A DNA stretch of 64,000 nt from Fibrobacterota bacterium (lineage in GTDB: Bacteria; Fibrobacterota; Chitinivibrionia; Chitinivibrionales; FEN-1185): assembly GCA_003165595.1 (NCBI GenBank), contig PLWQ01000025.1, positions 137,548 to 201,547 of the forward strand. Reading direction: 5' to 3'. Shown here one piece after another: positions 51,331 through 58,957 of this stretch; positions within the stretch are counted from its first letter, which is position 1; every line of letters begins with the position of its first letter. The translations under genes were made by a program, and so were the position numbers. The notes below the pieces were generated by a model, which searched no databases, had not been told where the DNA came from, and saw only the letters and a list, made by a program, of their open reading frames with translations.

Positions 51331-51584
51331 TGATTAAAACCCTTTCCGCCCTGTCTGGGCACCGGATCAACACCGCCGGCAGAAAACGGCGTACACCTGA
51401 GCAATCGAAGCGCTATGAGTATCGTGGCCCGATGAAGCGGCAGCGTCTCTACCGCTTCCCGAGCATAGTCGCTGCACGAGGGTGAAAACCGGCATGTGCC
51501 CCGCGGCACAATAAAAATCATTTTCGTAGCCGAGGCTAAGAACGCTAGAGCGGAGAGGCACACTTTCTTGCAAAACTTTTCCAT
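51327..51584 (-). CDS. yidD: Membrane protein insertion efficiency factor YidD
   Basis: 85 aa. RGTCRFSPSCSDYAREAVETLPLHRATILIALRLLRCTPFSAGGVDPVP is almost the full YidD signature, with three conserved Cys. Thought to help YidC-dependent insertion as a peripheral amphipathic protein. It overlaps rnpA at its start (40 bp) and yidC at its end, the conserved order of this operon. Confidence 0.92.
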   Translation of the reverse strand: MEKFCKKVCLSALAFLASATKMIFIVPRGTCRFSPSCSDYAREAVETLPLHRATILIALRLLRCTPFSAGGVDPVPRQGGKGFNQ

Positions 51585-51910
51585 GTTAGATAGTTGCTTC
51601 TTAGCTCACTGCCGGGTGGTAGACTCTTGCCTACGGGCTTGATGAGGAAATCGAAGAATGGTGGGCCGTCGTCCTTGTTAGTGCGAACAACTTCTCTCAG
51701 GACCCTTTTAAGCTTGTTACGGTGAACCGCATTCCCGTTGTGCCTGCTTACGATTACTGCGGACCGTTCCGACCCGGTTTCCTTTTTCAAATAGATAACA
51801 GTAAACGCAGCACACCGCCAGCGCAACCCCGTTTTCCACACCAAGGATATCTCTCTGTGCGATGACAGCTTGCAGTCGCGTCCGTAGCAAGAGGTCGGCC
51901 TACTTGACAC
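51545..51910 (-). CDS. rnpA: Ribonuclease P protein component
   Basis: 121 aa. Binds the RNase P RNA to mature tRNA 5' ends. The RNR-type motif is NAVHRNKLKRVLREVVRT, with VIVSRHNG before it and a basic profile. The N-terminus begins with a GTG (51910), 5 bp after the rpmH stop codon, leaving some doubt in the exact start. Operon position between rpmH and yidD is the classical one. Confidence 0.9.
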   Translation of the reverse strand: MSSRPTSCYGRDCKLSSHREISLVWKTGLRWRCAAFTVIYLKKETGSERSAVIVSRHNGNAVHRNKLKRVLREVVRTNKDDGPPFFDFLIKPVGKSLPPGSELRSNYLTWKSFARKCASPL

Positions 51911-51915
51911 GCGCT

Positions 51916-52059
51916 CTATTTGTCTGACGCGGACAAGCGCTTGCGGCCCTTGGCTCTTCTCTTGCGAAGCACCTTTCTGCCGCTCTTCGTGGAATTCCTT
52001 TTTCTGAATCCGTGGGTATTTATTCTTTTTCTCTTTGACGGTTGAAACGTTCTTTTCAT
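51916..52059 (-). CDS. rpmH: 50S ribosomal protein L34
   Basis: 47 aa: [22 protein letters not shown]... followed by a basic tail [15 protein letters not shown]. The KRTFQPS start and HGFRKR block are diagnostic. The ATG at 52059 has AGGA upstream; the longer frame from 52101 adds an unlikely leader. First gene of the rpmH-rnpA-yidD-yidC operon. Confidence 0.96.
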   Translation of the reverse strand: MKRTFQPSKRKRINTHGFRKRNSTKSGRKVLRKRRAKGRKRLSASDK

Positions 52060-52108
52060 GAATTGTTGTCCTTTCTTTCCCCTAAAAATGATTTCAGTCA
52101 CAGCGGAC

Positions 52109-52126
52109 TGTCAAAGCATTTTGACA
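52109..52126. promoter_or_regulatory. Palindrome with divergent -35-like arms between rpmH and dnaA
   Basis: TGTCAAA-GCAT-TTTGACA. Each arm contains TTGACA, one on each strand, so the palindrome could provide divergent -35 elements for rpmH (left) and dnaA (right). The matching -10 boxes are weak (TTTGAT at 18 bp for the plus side). A regulator covering it would control both operons. Confidence 0.4.
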
Positions 52127-52275
52127 CTTTCGGAAAATCTTACATTTGATTTTCCCGGGTTTCTCATGTAGATTTTTATCTCCACGGCCGCTCCGGACTT
52201 TTCACGCAGCTGCACAGTAACCCGGGGCCACGCAGGTTCGAGCGCGTTCATCAGTACCTCCGCCACGTGTCTCAT
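52111..52275 (-). CDS. Possible small protein between rpmH and dnaA
   Basis: 54 residues from an ATG at 52275, ending in the palindrome. The RVTVQLREKSGAAVEIKIYM stretch alternates polar and hydrophobic residues like a beta hairpin, so it may be real, but no homologue is recognised and no ribosome site is clear. It lies in the dnaA upstream region on the opposite strand; it may be chance. Confidence 0.2.
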   Translation of the reverse strand: MRHVAEVLMNALEPAWPRVTVQLREKSGAAVEIKIYMRNPGKSNVRFSESVKML

Positions 52276-52302
52276 CGATGCCGCGGATGGTTGCGGAGTT
52301 CC

Positions 52303-53655
52303 ATGCTGGCAGTCCTGTGGCAAGATCTTCTTTCGGACATATCGCTTCTCGTGGACTCCGCGACGTTTGAAACGTGGTTCCGTCCGCTACAGCCGAAGGA
52401 ATTGAGAGAAGACGGTATTCTCGTTATTGCCGCATCAAGTCAATTCGCGGTGGATTTCCTCGAACAGCACTACAAGGAAAAGCTTCTTTCCCTGGCCAGA
52501 AATCGCCTCCCCACTCTTCGCGAGGTGTTAATTCTCGCGACTGATGAATCCCAACGCCCCACCCCTCTTGCCTCCCCAAGGAGCTTCTCCATCCACGCCG
52601 TCCCAAAAGCTGTAGTGCCCCCCACAACATTCAACCAGAATTTCACTTTTGACACCTTCGTTGTGGGGCCTGGTAATGAATTCGCAAAAAGCGCGGCACT
52701 TGCCGTGGCCAAGGCTCCGGGAAAGACAAAATTTAACCCGCTTCTAATCTACGGCGGAGTAGGCCTGGGAAAGACGCACCTTCTGCAGGCCGTGGGTCTC
52801 TTTCTCGCTTCGCAGCAAAAAGCCCTGCGCATAGCATACGCCTCTTCCGAAGAATTCTACCTTAATTTTATTGACGCAATAAAGAACAACAGCTCAAGAA
52901 AATTCTCAGACTCCTTCAAGTCCGCCGACATCCTGCTTATTGATGACATTCAATTTCTCTCCGGCAAGGAAAGCACCCAGGAGGAGTTTTTCTACATTTT
53001 CAACACCCTGTACCAGAACCAGCGACAGATTGTCCTTACCTCCGATCTCCCTCCCGGCTCACTCAAGGGTCTCCAAGACCGCCTGATTTCGCGTTTTCAA
53101 TGGGGCCTCTGCGTCGACATCCAGCCTCCTAATCTCGAAACCAGGGTGGCCATTCTAAAGAGAAAAGCAGAACAGGACAACCTGAATATTCCGGAGCCCA
53201 TTCTCTTGTACATCGCGGAAACCGTTTCCTCCAACATTCGCGAACTTGAGGGAATTATCATTCGTCTCCTTGCCTATTCATCCATTACAAAACGCGACAT
53301 CACCATAGACCTGGTCAAAAGCATTCTCAAGGGGACCCAGAAAAACGAAAAACCGAGGTTCTCCATTGAGCAAATAATCGAAACCGTGGCCGACTACTAC
53401 AAGGTACCATTGAACAACATTCGCGAGAAAAACCGCAGAAAAGAAGTTGCCTTTTGCAGGCAGCTTGCCATGTATATTGTAAAATCTTTTACCAACTACT
53501 CGCTTAAGTCAATTGGACTGCACTTCGGCGGCAGGGACCATAGCACCGTGATTCACGCAATCCAGCATATAGAATTTCTCAGAAAGAACGAACGGTCTGT
53601 AGCTTCCGACATTGAAAACATCATTTCTCTTCTTTCAAATCAGCAACATGCTTGA
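52303..53655 (+). CDS. dnaA: Chromosomal replication initiator DnaA
   Basis: 450 aa. Domain I (LLSDISLLVDSATFETWFRPLQ), short linker, AAA+ domain III with GGVGLGKTHLLQAVG and ILLIDDIQFLSGKE plus the initiator-specific helix, and domain IV with the signature GGRDHSTVIHA that reads DnaA boxes. The ATG at 52303 has GGAG five bases before and gives the usual N-terminus; an upstream GTG (52267) is less likely. First gene of the right-hand replichore. Confidence 0.96.
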   Translation: MLAVLWQDLLSDISLLVDSATFETWFRPLQPKELREDGILVIAASSQFAVDFLEQHYKEKLLSLARNRLPTLREVLILATDESQRPTPLASPRSFSIHAVPKAVVPPTTFNQNFTFDTFVVGPGNEFAKSAALAVAKAPGKTKFNPLLIYGGVGLGKTHLLQAVGLFLASQQKALRIAYASSEEFYLNFIDAIKNNSSRKFSDSFKSADILLIDDIQFLSGKESTQEEFFYIFNTLYQNQRQIVLTSDLPPGSLKGLQDRLISRFQWGLCVDIQPPNLETRVAILKRKAEQDNLNIPEPILLYIAETVSSNIRELEGIIIRLLAYSSITKRDITIDLVKSILKGTQKNEKPRFSIEQIIETVADYYKVPLNNIREKNRRKEVAFCRQLAMYIVKSFTNYSLKSIGLHFGGRDHSTVIHAIQHIEFLRKNERSVASDIENIISLLSNQQHA

Positions 53656-54054
53656 CAACCGTCGCCACCCACCCTTCTCTGCCCGAGCACTTTTGATCCT
53701 CCGTTCTTCTGAAATTATGAAAGAACCCCGGCCCAAGTGGCTTGGTAAAAACACCTTGAATTCGCCCGCTAACCCCGCGCCAAGCCATGAAGAATGCGCT
53801 CGCTGTGTTATTCATCGCTATCCTGTTGATACTTTGTTGATGACGACCGCAGGACTATTGTTTCTTCAGTTATCACCATCCTGTACTTTCAAATTCACAT
53901 CCTATCCACACAAGACCCTCTTTCGTTTCAAGCGATTATGCCTCTTACCTACACTATCAACAAATCTATTTATATTTCTATTTGTTTATATATATTTTGA
54001 AATAGAAAAATACCGTTGCGCGCAGCATACTTCAACCGGAAAGGCGCACCAACC
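53656..54054. other. Candidate replication origin (oriC) between dnaA and dnaN
   Basis: A 399-bp noncoding gap. DnaA-box-like sites: CTATCCACA (53902-53910, one mismatch), TTATCACCA (53870-53878, two mismatches), and TGTTGAT-type sites at about 53824, 53834 and (reverse) 53957. To their right, about 53957-54011 is nearly pure A+T, suited to duplex unwinding. No gene is visible. Only one site is close to consensus, so the origin call rests on context. Confidence 0.5.
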
Positions 54055-55194
54055 ATGGAATGCGTTATAGCAAAGAACAAAATCTACGACCTTATCCAAA
54101 AGTCGTATCCGATCATTCCTTTGAAAACCTCGTTGCAGATATTGTCGAATTTTAAAATATCGTTTTCAAAATCTTCGGTTTCTTTGACTGCAACCGATCT
54201 GGATCATTCGATTGTGGTATCGGCAGAGGCAGTATCGGATGGAGATGCGGAAATAACGGTTAATGCCAGAAAGCTTTTTGAAATTGTGAGAGAACTGCCG
54301 GAAGGCGACATTCATTTCGGGGTGGACGTGAATGTGCTTATCATCGATAGTAAGAAGGGATTTTCGTGCAAACTAGCCGGAGTGGGCATAGAAGACTTTC
54401 CCTTATTTCCCGAAATAAACGATGCCGTTGAGTTTTCGGTTGGCGTTGGATCTCTGAAGGACATGGTTCTTAAGAGCAGTTTCGCAGTTTCGCGTGACGA
54501 ATCGAGGACATGCCTTTGTGGGGTACTATGGAAATTTGAGCGCGGCAGAACAGGGATGGTCGCGACGGACGGGCACCGCCTTGGCAGTTCTTTCTGGAAA
54601 AGGGATGATTCGCTCGAAAAGAATGTTTCAATGATCATAGCCCCGAAGAGCCTTCTCCATTTTTCGAGAATTATTGACGGAAAGAAGCCCGATGACCTCA
54701 TCAACGTATCCCTGGGTGAGAAGTACGTTCTTTTCGAGATTCAAGACATCAAAATATGCTCAAAACTTATCGAAGGCCCCTACCCGGACTACGAGAAGGC
54801 CATTCCTAAAGTCAATCCAAAAAAGGCCATTCTGGAAAAGAATGCCCTGTTTGAGGCTGTCAAGAGAGTGTCGATTTTGTCAAACCAGAAGACGCATCTC
54901 GTAAAGTTTCTTTTCAAGCACAACATGCTCGAAGTCATTGTTCTCAACCGGGACATCGGCGGCGAGGCGAGGGAACAGGTTTCCGCTGAGTATGACGGTC
55001 CCGAACACGCCGTTGGTTTCAACGCCCAGTATCTTATGGAAATTCTCGGTATCATTTCGACGCCAAAGATTAGAATCGAGATGAACACGCATATCAGCGC
55101 GTGCTTGATTTTCCCGAATTACGAAAAGGAAGCCGAACCAAAGAGCGAAGATCTGTTTCTTATTATGCCGCTGAGGATATTGGAAGACGCCTAG
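54055..55194 (+). CDS. dnaN: DNA polymerase III beta subunit (sliding clamp)
   Basis: 379 aa. Three tandem clamp folds: ECVIAKNKIYDLIQKSYPIIPLKTSLQILSNFKIS, then EINDAVEFSVGVGSLKDMV with FAVSRDESRTCLCGVLWKF and ATDGHRLG, then KKAILEKNALFEAVKRVSIL, ending in the canonical LIMPLRI. The ATG at 54055 gives the family start. It is followed not by recF but by an aminotransferase gene 221 bp on. Confidence 0.94.
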   Translation: MECVIAKNKIYDLIQKSYPIIPLKTSLQILSNFKISFSKSSVSLTATDLDHSIVVSAEAVSDGDAEITVNARKLFEIVRELPEGDIHFGVDVNVLIIDSKKGFSCKLAGVGIEDFPLFPEINDAVEFSVGVGSLKDMVLKSSFAVSRDESRTCLCGVLWKFERGRTGMVATDGHRLGSSFWKRDDSLEKNVSMIIAPKSLLHFSRIIDGKKPDDLINVSLGEKYVLFEIQDIKICSKLIEGPYPDYEKAIPKVNPKKAILEKNALFEAVKRVSILSNQKTHLVKFLFKHNMLEVIVLNRDIGGEAREQVSAEYDGPEHAVGFNAQYLMEILGIISTPKIRIEMNTHISACLIFPNYEKEAEPKSEDLFLIMPLRILEDA

Positions 55195-55415
55195 AAAATC
55201 TTCGCGCCCGCCTGCAAGTCGCGGGGCTTGCTTTCTCCCTTGCCAAGCCGGGCTTCTTCTTTGAGCTGACTATCTGCAGTATTCCTGCACGCATTCTTCT
55301 TGTTCGCGCAAAGACAGGGGAAGACCGGCGGCAGCAACCATGGCATCACGAATGGGCTTGTCGTCGCCCCAAGAACCGGTGCACGAAAGGCAAACCCCGA
55401 GCAAAAAGGGAAATC

Positions 55416-56552
55416 ATGGAATTCATCGATCTAAAGAGACAGTACCAGGCCATAAAACCCTCCGTGCAGAAAAGACTGAGCGATATTCTGGAGCGCGCAA
55501 GTTTCGTCATGGGCAAGGAGATTTCCGAACTTGAAGACAGTCTCGCCCACTACACCGGCGCAGGTCACTGTCTCACCTGTTCAAGCGGCACGGATGCACT
55601 CCTTCTAGCGCTGATGGCAAAAGGCGTGGGGCCGGGGGATGCGGTATTCACCACCACCTTTACTTTTATTGCGACTGCCGAGGTAATTTCCCTCCTCGGC
55701 GCAACGCCGATTTTCGTTGACATCGACAAACAGACCTATAACATCGACGTGTGGAAACTCCGTTCGGCAATCCTCTCCGTCAAGAACGGTGGCGTTGTCG
55801 CGGCGGGAGTGCCGGCCGGCCTTACGGCAAAGGCGATAATTCCCGTGGACCTCTTCGGCCTGTGCGCCGAGTACGATGCGCTTGAGGCGATGGCAAAGGA
55901 ATTTAAAATGTTTCTCCTGGAGGATGCTGCCCAGAGTTTTGGCGCGACGCTCGGGGCGAGGATGGCTTGCAGCTTTGGGACCATGGCAGCAACCAGTTTC
56001 TTCCCGGCAAAGCCTCTAGGCTGTTACGGTGACGGCGGCGCGGTATTTTGCGACGACAAGGACACCATGGATGTTCTGAAATCTCTTCGGATTCACGGGC
56101 AGGGAGCGGACAAGTACGAGAACGTGAGGATTGGCATAAACGGGCGGATGGACACGATGCAGGCCGCAGTGGTACTTGCAAAGATGGAAATTTTCGAGCA
56201 GGAGATGGAGCGGCGGCAGGTTGTAGCGGCGCGGTATTCCCACGGACTGCGCGGTAAGGTCGTTGTCCCCCACGTTCCCGCCGGCACGCGGTCTGCCTGG
56301 GCACAGTACTCAATTCAGTGTGATAATCGCGAAGGGATGATGTCTGCCCTGAAAAACAAAGGGATTCCAACAGCCATTTATTACCCCAAGCCGCTGCATC
56401 TTCAAAAGGCTTTTGCCCAGCTCGGGTACGAGCGAGGGCAGTTTCCCGTTGCGGAGGAGATTGCCTCCAGAATCTTTAGCCTGCCGATGCATCCGTATCT
56501 TGAGGAAAAAGATCAGGACATGATCATCGATGCTATCTGCAAGGCTTCCTAA
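55416..56552 (+). CDS. DegT/DnrJ/EryC1 sugar aminotransferase
   Basis: 378 aa, PLP-dependent. MEFIDLKRQYQAIKPSVQKRL start, CLTCSSGTDALLLAL, TTTFTFIATAEVISLLGATPIFVDID, LLEDAAQSFGA and the Lys in FFPAKPLGCYGDGGAV that binds PLP; NGRMDTMQAAV follows. The group includes WbpE/WlbC, which make UDP-2,3-diamino sugars. A decayed WlbA-like oxidoreductase 780 bp downstream supports such a pathway. A-rich codons upstream are not part of the gene; start ATG 55416 has AAAAAGGG before it. Confidence 0.9.
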   Translation: MEFIDLKRQYQAIKPSVQKRLSDILERASFVMGKEISELEDSLAHYTGAGHCLTCSSGTDALLLALMAKGVGPGDAVFTTTFTFIATAEVISLLGATPIFVDIDKQTYNIDVWKLRSAILSVKNGGVVAAGVPAGLTAKAIIPVDLFGLCAEYDALEAMAKEFKMFLLEDAAQSFGATLGARMACSFGTMAATSFFPAKPLGCYGDGGAVFCDDKDTMDVLKSLRIHGQGADKYENVRIGINGRMDTMQAAVVLAKMEIFEQEMERRQVVAARYSHGLRGKVVVPHVPAGTRSAWAQYSIQCDNREGMMSALKNKGIPTAIYYPKPLHLQKAFAQLGYERGQFPVAEEIASRIFSLPMHPYLEEKDQDMIIDAICKAS

Positions 56553-56862
56553 GGGCCGGCGGCATGAAGACAGCTCCGGTATCAAATATCTGGAAAGAAA
56601 GCAAAGCAAGCCGAAGTCTCAACGCTGCCACGTATCCAGGCCTTTATCGTACCAAATAAGGCTTCCGCACACCGGGGCAGCCGCTCTGCATGAAGGTCGC
56701 CACCCCTTTTGAAGACAAGACTGTTGCAAAACTTGCAAAAGTAGGATAAAATATCCTATATTGTTCAACAGTTGAACAACGGCCCGGATTATTCTGCCGG
56801 CAGTGAAACAGCGGCTTCGGGCCGGGATACGAAACGCCATACGCGAACGGTGTTGACAGAAT
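56553..56862. other. Control region of the exopolysaccharide locus
   Basis: No gene. It carries the promoter and palindromes at 56724-56779 and a leader of about 100 nt before the MarR-type regulator gene at 56863. Nothing else recognised. Confidence 0.6.
56724..56779 (+). promoter_or_regulatory. Promoter and palindromic operators before the MarR-type regulator
   Basis: TTGCAA (56724-56729), 17 bp, TAAAAT (56747-56752). An inverted repeat AGGATA-AAA-TATCCT (56743-56757) covers the -10, and a perfect TTGTTCAACAGTTGAACAA (56761-56779) sits over the expected start of transcription. The second is the likelier operator for the winged-helix regulator encoded next. Confidence 0.65.
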
Positions 56863-57210
56863 ATGATTGAATATAAAGTGATGCGCGAAATAGAACAGAA
56901 TCCGATGCATACGCAGCGGACGCTTGCCGAAACGCTTGACATAAGCCTTGGCAAGGCCAACTATGTGCTTGCAGGGCTGGTTGAGAAAGGTGTGGTTAAA
57001 GTCAAGAAATTGAAGAACCACCCGGACAAAATACGGTGGCAGTATGTGCTGACGCCGGCCGGCGTAAAAGAGAAGCTCAAAAAAACTCGCGAGTATCTCC
57101 GCGGCAGGCTTAAAGAATATGAAGACTTGCAGGCCGAAATCGCCCAGCTGAAGCGGGAACTGCCGGGAAACGGCAAACCGCGGAACATACCGAGGGTTCT
57201 TGTGCGATAG
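56863..57210 (+). CDS. MarR-family EPS-associated transcriptional regulator
   Basis: 115 aa winged-helix protein. IEYKVMREIEQNPMHTQRTLAETLDISLGKANYVLAGLVEKGVVKVKKLKNHPDKIRWQYVLTPAGVKEKLKKT matches the family found at the head of exopolysaccharide clusters: helix-turn-helix at 15-50, wing about 45-62. A helical tail (YLRGRLKEYEDLQAEIAQLKREL) is a leucine-zipper-like dimer region. It probably binds the palindrome at its own promoter and controls the genes downstream. Confidence 0.88.
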   Translation: MIEYKVMREIEQNPMHTQRTLAETLDISLGKANYVLAGLVEKGVVKVKKLKNHPDKIRWQYVLTPAGVKEKLKKTREYLRGRLKEYEDLQAEIAQLKRELPGNGKPRNIPRVLVR

Positions 57211-57676
57211 AGATAAGCGGCATTTCGGATTGATCGGTAATTAAAAGGTATTTGCAAAGAAGCGTATCGTCCCGGTACCGCCGACGGGGGAAAGGTGTAT
57301 TCGCCTCGAACAAAAACCAAGGGAGAACAATGCCAAGATCCTTTGCGTTGATCGGTGCGGGCGGCTACACCGCACCGCGGCACCTGCAGGCCATCAAGGA
57401 CCCGGGCAATATCCGATCCGGACGGAGCAAGCCAAATATGACGATTTCAAACTCTCCTCAGCAGCCTCCCCGGGGAAAGAGCACCTCTCGCTGCCGGACA
57501 AGTCAACAAGGCACTTCGAGCCGGTTGTGCAGCGGAATATGGCTTTAAGGTTTTGCAAAAGTTAGTTTTTACGACAAGGCGGCGGCCAACGGTTTCCAGG
57601 ATGTAAGCCGGGCCTCTTTACATACGGGTGGCAATTCCTAGAGAGAACCGCCGCGAGCACCAAAAATCAAAACCCT
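57211..57676. other. Gap containing a decayed oxidoreductase gene
   Basis: Between the regulator and wzz. 57330-57548 holds the pseudogene described next; 57549-57676 shows no gene or clear promoter. Confidence 0.5.
57330..57548 (+). pseudogene. Remnant of a Gfo/Idh/MocA sugar oxidoreductase (WlbA/WbpB-like)
   Basis: The frame opens with GGGAGA ribosome site and MPRSFALIGAGGYTAPRHLQAIKDPGN, nearly the N-terminus of UDP-GlcNAcA 3-dehydrogenase WlbA/WbpB, including the Rossmann GxGGY loop. After the first 27 residues homology stops, and the rest of the 72-residue frame is unrelated. The family is about 315 aa, so most of the gene is lost by deletion or rearrangement. It may once have worked with the DegT aminotransferase. 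Confidence 0.75.
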
Positions 57677-58660
57677 ATGGACCAGCCACAACAAATGCAA
57701 ACACCACCACTACCCGCGCGGACTACACCGGTAGACCCCGATGAGATCAACCTGCTGGAGTACGTTTACGCGTTAGTCAAACACAAGAAACTCATAATCG
57801 GCCTTACGCTGTTGGGTCTTGTGGCCGGCTATGTCGCCGCGCTCATAAAGGGCCCGACCTGGGTGGCGGAGGCGATGATCGCGCCAAAGGAACGCGAATC
57901 CCAGCAATCAACTTCTCTTGCCCAGCTTGGCGCACTCGGAGGCCTAGTGGCAGGCAGCCTCAGCCTTGACGTTGGCAGTGCAAGCCTGAACATGATGGAC
58001 ATGATACTGGACAGTAGGGATTTCGGGGCAAAGCTGATCGAGAAATATTCTCTGTTGCCTGTTATTTACAAGTATCAATGGCCCGAGAAATATAAGAAAT
58101 ACTGGGACCAGTCTTTGGGCGCCTGGAAACCGACATTCGCCCGCCCGGAACTGCTCAACATGGGACGATTTGTCCAGACCAAGTATCTAAAGAAAACCAA
58201 GGACACAAAGAAGAACCTAATCCAACTATCTATTCGATCCAAGGACTCCACATTCACAAACACCATAGCAACAGCCTATCTGGATTACCTCAACGAATAC
58301 ATCCGAACAAAGGTCCAGAGCGAGGCAAAAGAGAACGTGGCGTATCTGGACACTCAACTCATTAGTATTGCGGATCCGCTTCTTCGAACGAAGATTCTCG
58401 GCCTCCTTTCGAGTGAAATCGAAAAAGAGATGGTGGTGAGCAGAGAAGCGTTCAAGGTGGCAGACCCGTTGTATCTGCACAAAAACTTTAAGGAGAAGAA
58501 ACTTTTTCCGCTGGCCACAGGAGTCGGGTTGTTCTTCCTAAGCTGCCTCATTGTCGTGTTTGGCCACGCGCTTGCGTCTTCCCAAAAGTCCGAGGAAGAC
58601 AAAGCACTTATTGAGAAGATAAAAAGGGAGTTACTGCTGCCGGGCACGCGAAAAAGATAG
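57677..58660 (+). CDS. wzz: Wzz-type polysaccharide chain-length regulator
   Basis: 327 aa. EINLLEYVYALVKHKKLIIGLTLLGLVAGYVAALIKGPTWVAEAMIAPKE holds the first membrane helix and start of the Wzz domain. A long periplasmic part is followed by KNFKEKKLFPLATGVGLFFLSCLIVVFGHAL with the second helix. There is no kinase domain, so this is an O-antigen/EPS class 1 or 2a co-polymerase. Sets chain length with a Wzy polymerase that is not in the window. ATG at 57677. Confidence 0.88.
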   Translation: MDQPQQMQTPPLPARTTPVDPDEINLLEYVYALVKHKKLIIGLTLLGLVAGYVAALIKGPTWVAEAMIAPKERESQQSTSLAQLGALGGLVAGSLSLDVGSASLNMMDMILDSRDFGAKLIEKYSLLPVIYKYQWPEKYKKYWDQSLGAWKPTFARPELLNMGRFVQTKYLKKTKDTKKNLIQLSIRSKDSTFTNTIATAYLDYLNEYIRTKVQSEAKENVAYLDTQLISIADPLLRTKILGLLSSEIEKEMVVSREAFKVADPLYLHKNFKEKKLFPLATGVGLFFLSCLIVVFGHALASSQKSEEDKALIEKIKRELLLPGTRKR

Positions 58661-58957
58661 GTCCCGGGTGGCGGAGAAAATTGTAACCGAATCTAATTCC
58701 GGCTAACGCGTGTGCATCAATCCCTCCACGAGTTTTATAGCAACACCATCTAGTTGAACCAGGGTGTGCTCGGTCGCCGCCACCGGGCGGCTCATGGAAC
58801 GACACCATTATTGCTTCCTGCGACACCGGCAGGCGGAATCTCGATCGAGACGACTAGGCGACGGCCCAGGGACCGAGTTTCTTGTTGTTCGTCTGTCTGC
58901 ACGAGTCCATTTTTCCATTGAGGTCAAGTCGATTTTTTCTGGGGGAGTCCTACACGC
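58661..58957. other. 297-bp gap between wzz and wecB
   Basis: No gene. Contains GC-rich segments; base composition changes to AT-rich from about 58900. A GGGGGAG ribosome site (about 58941-58947) precedes wecB by 10 bp. Confidence 0.5.
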
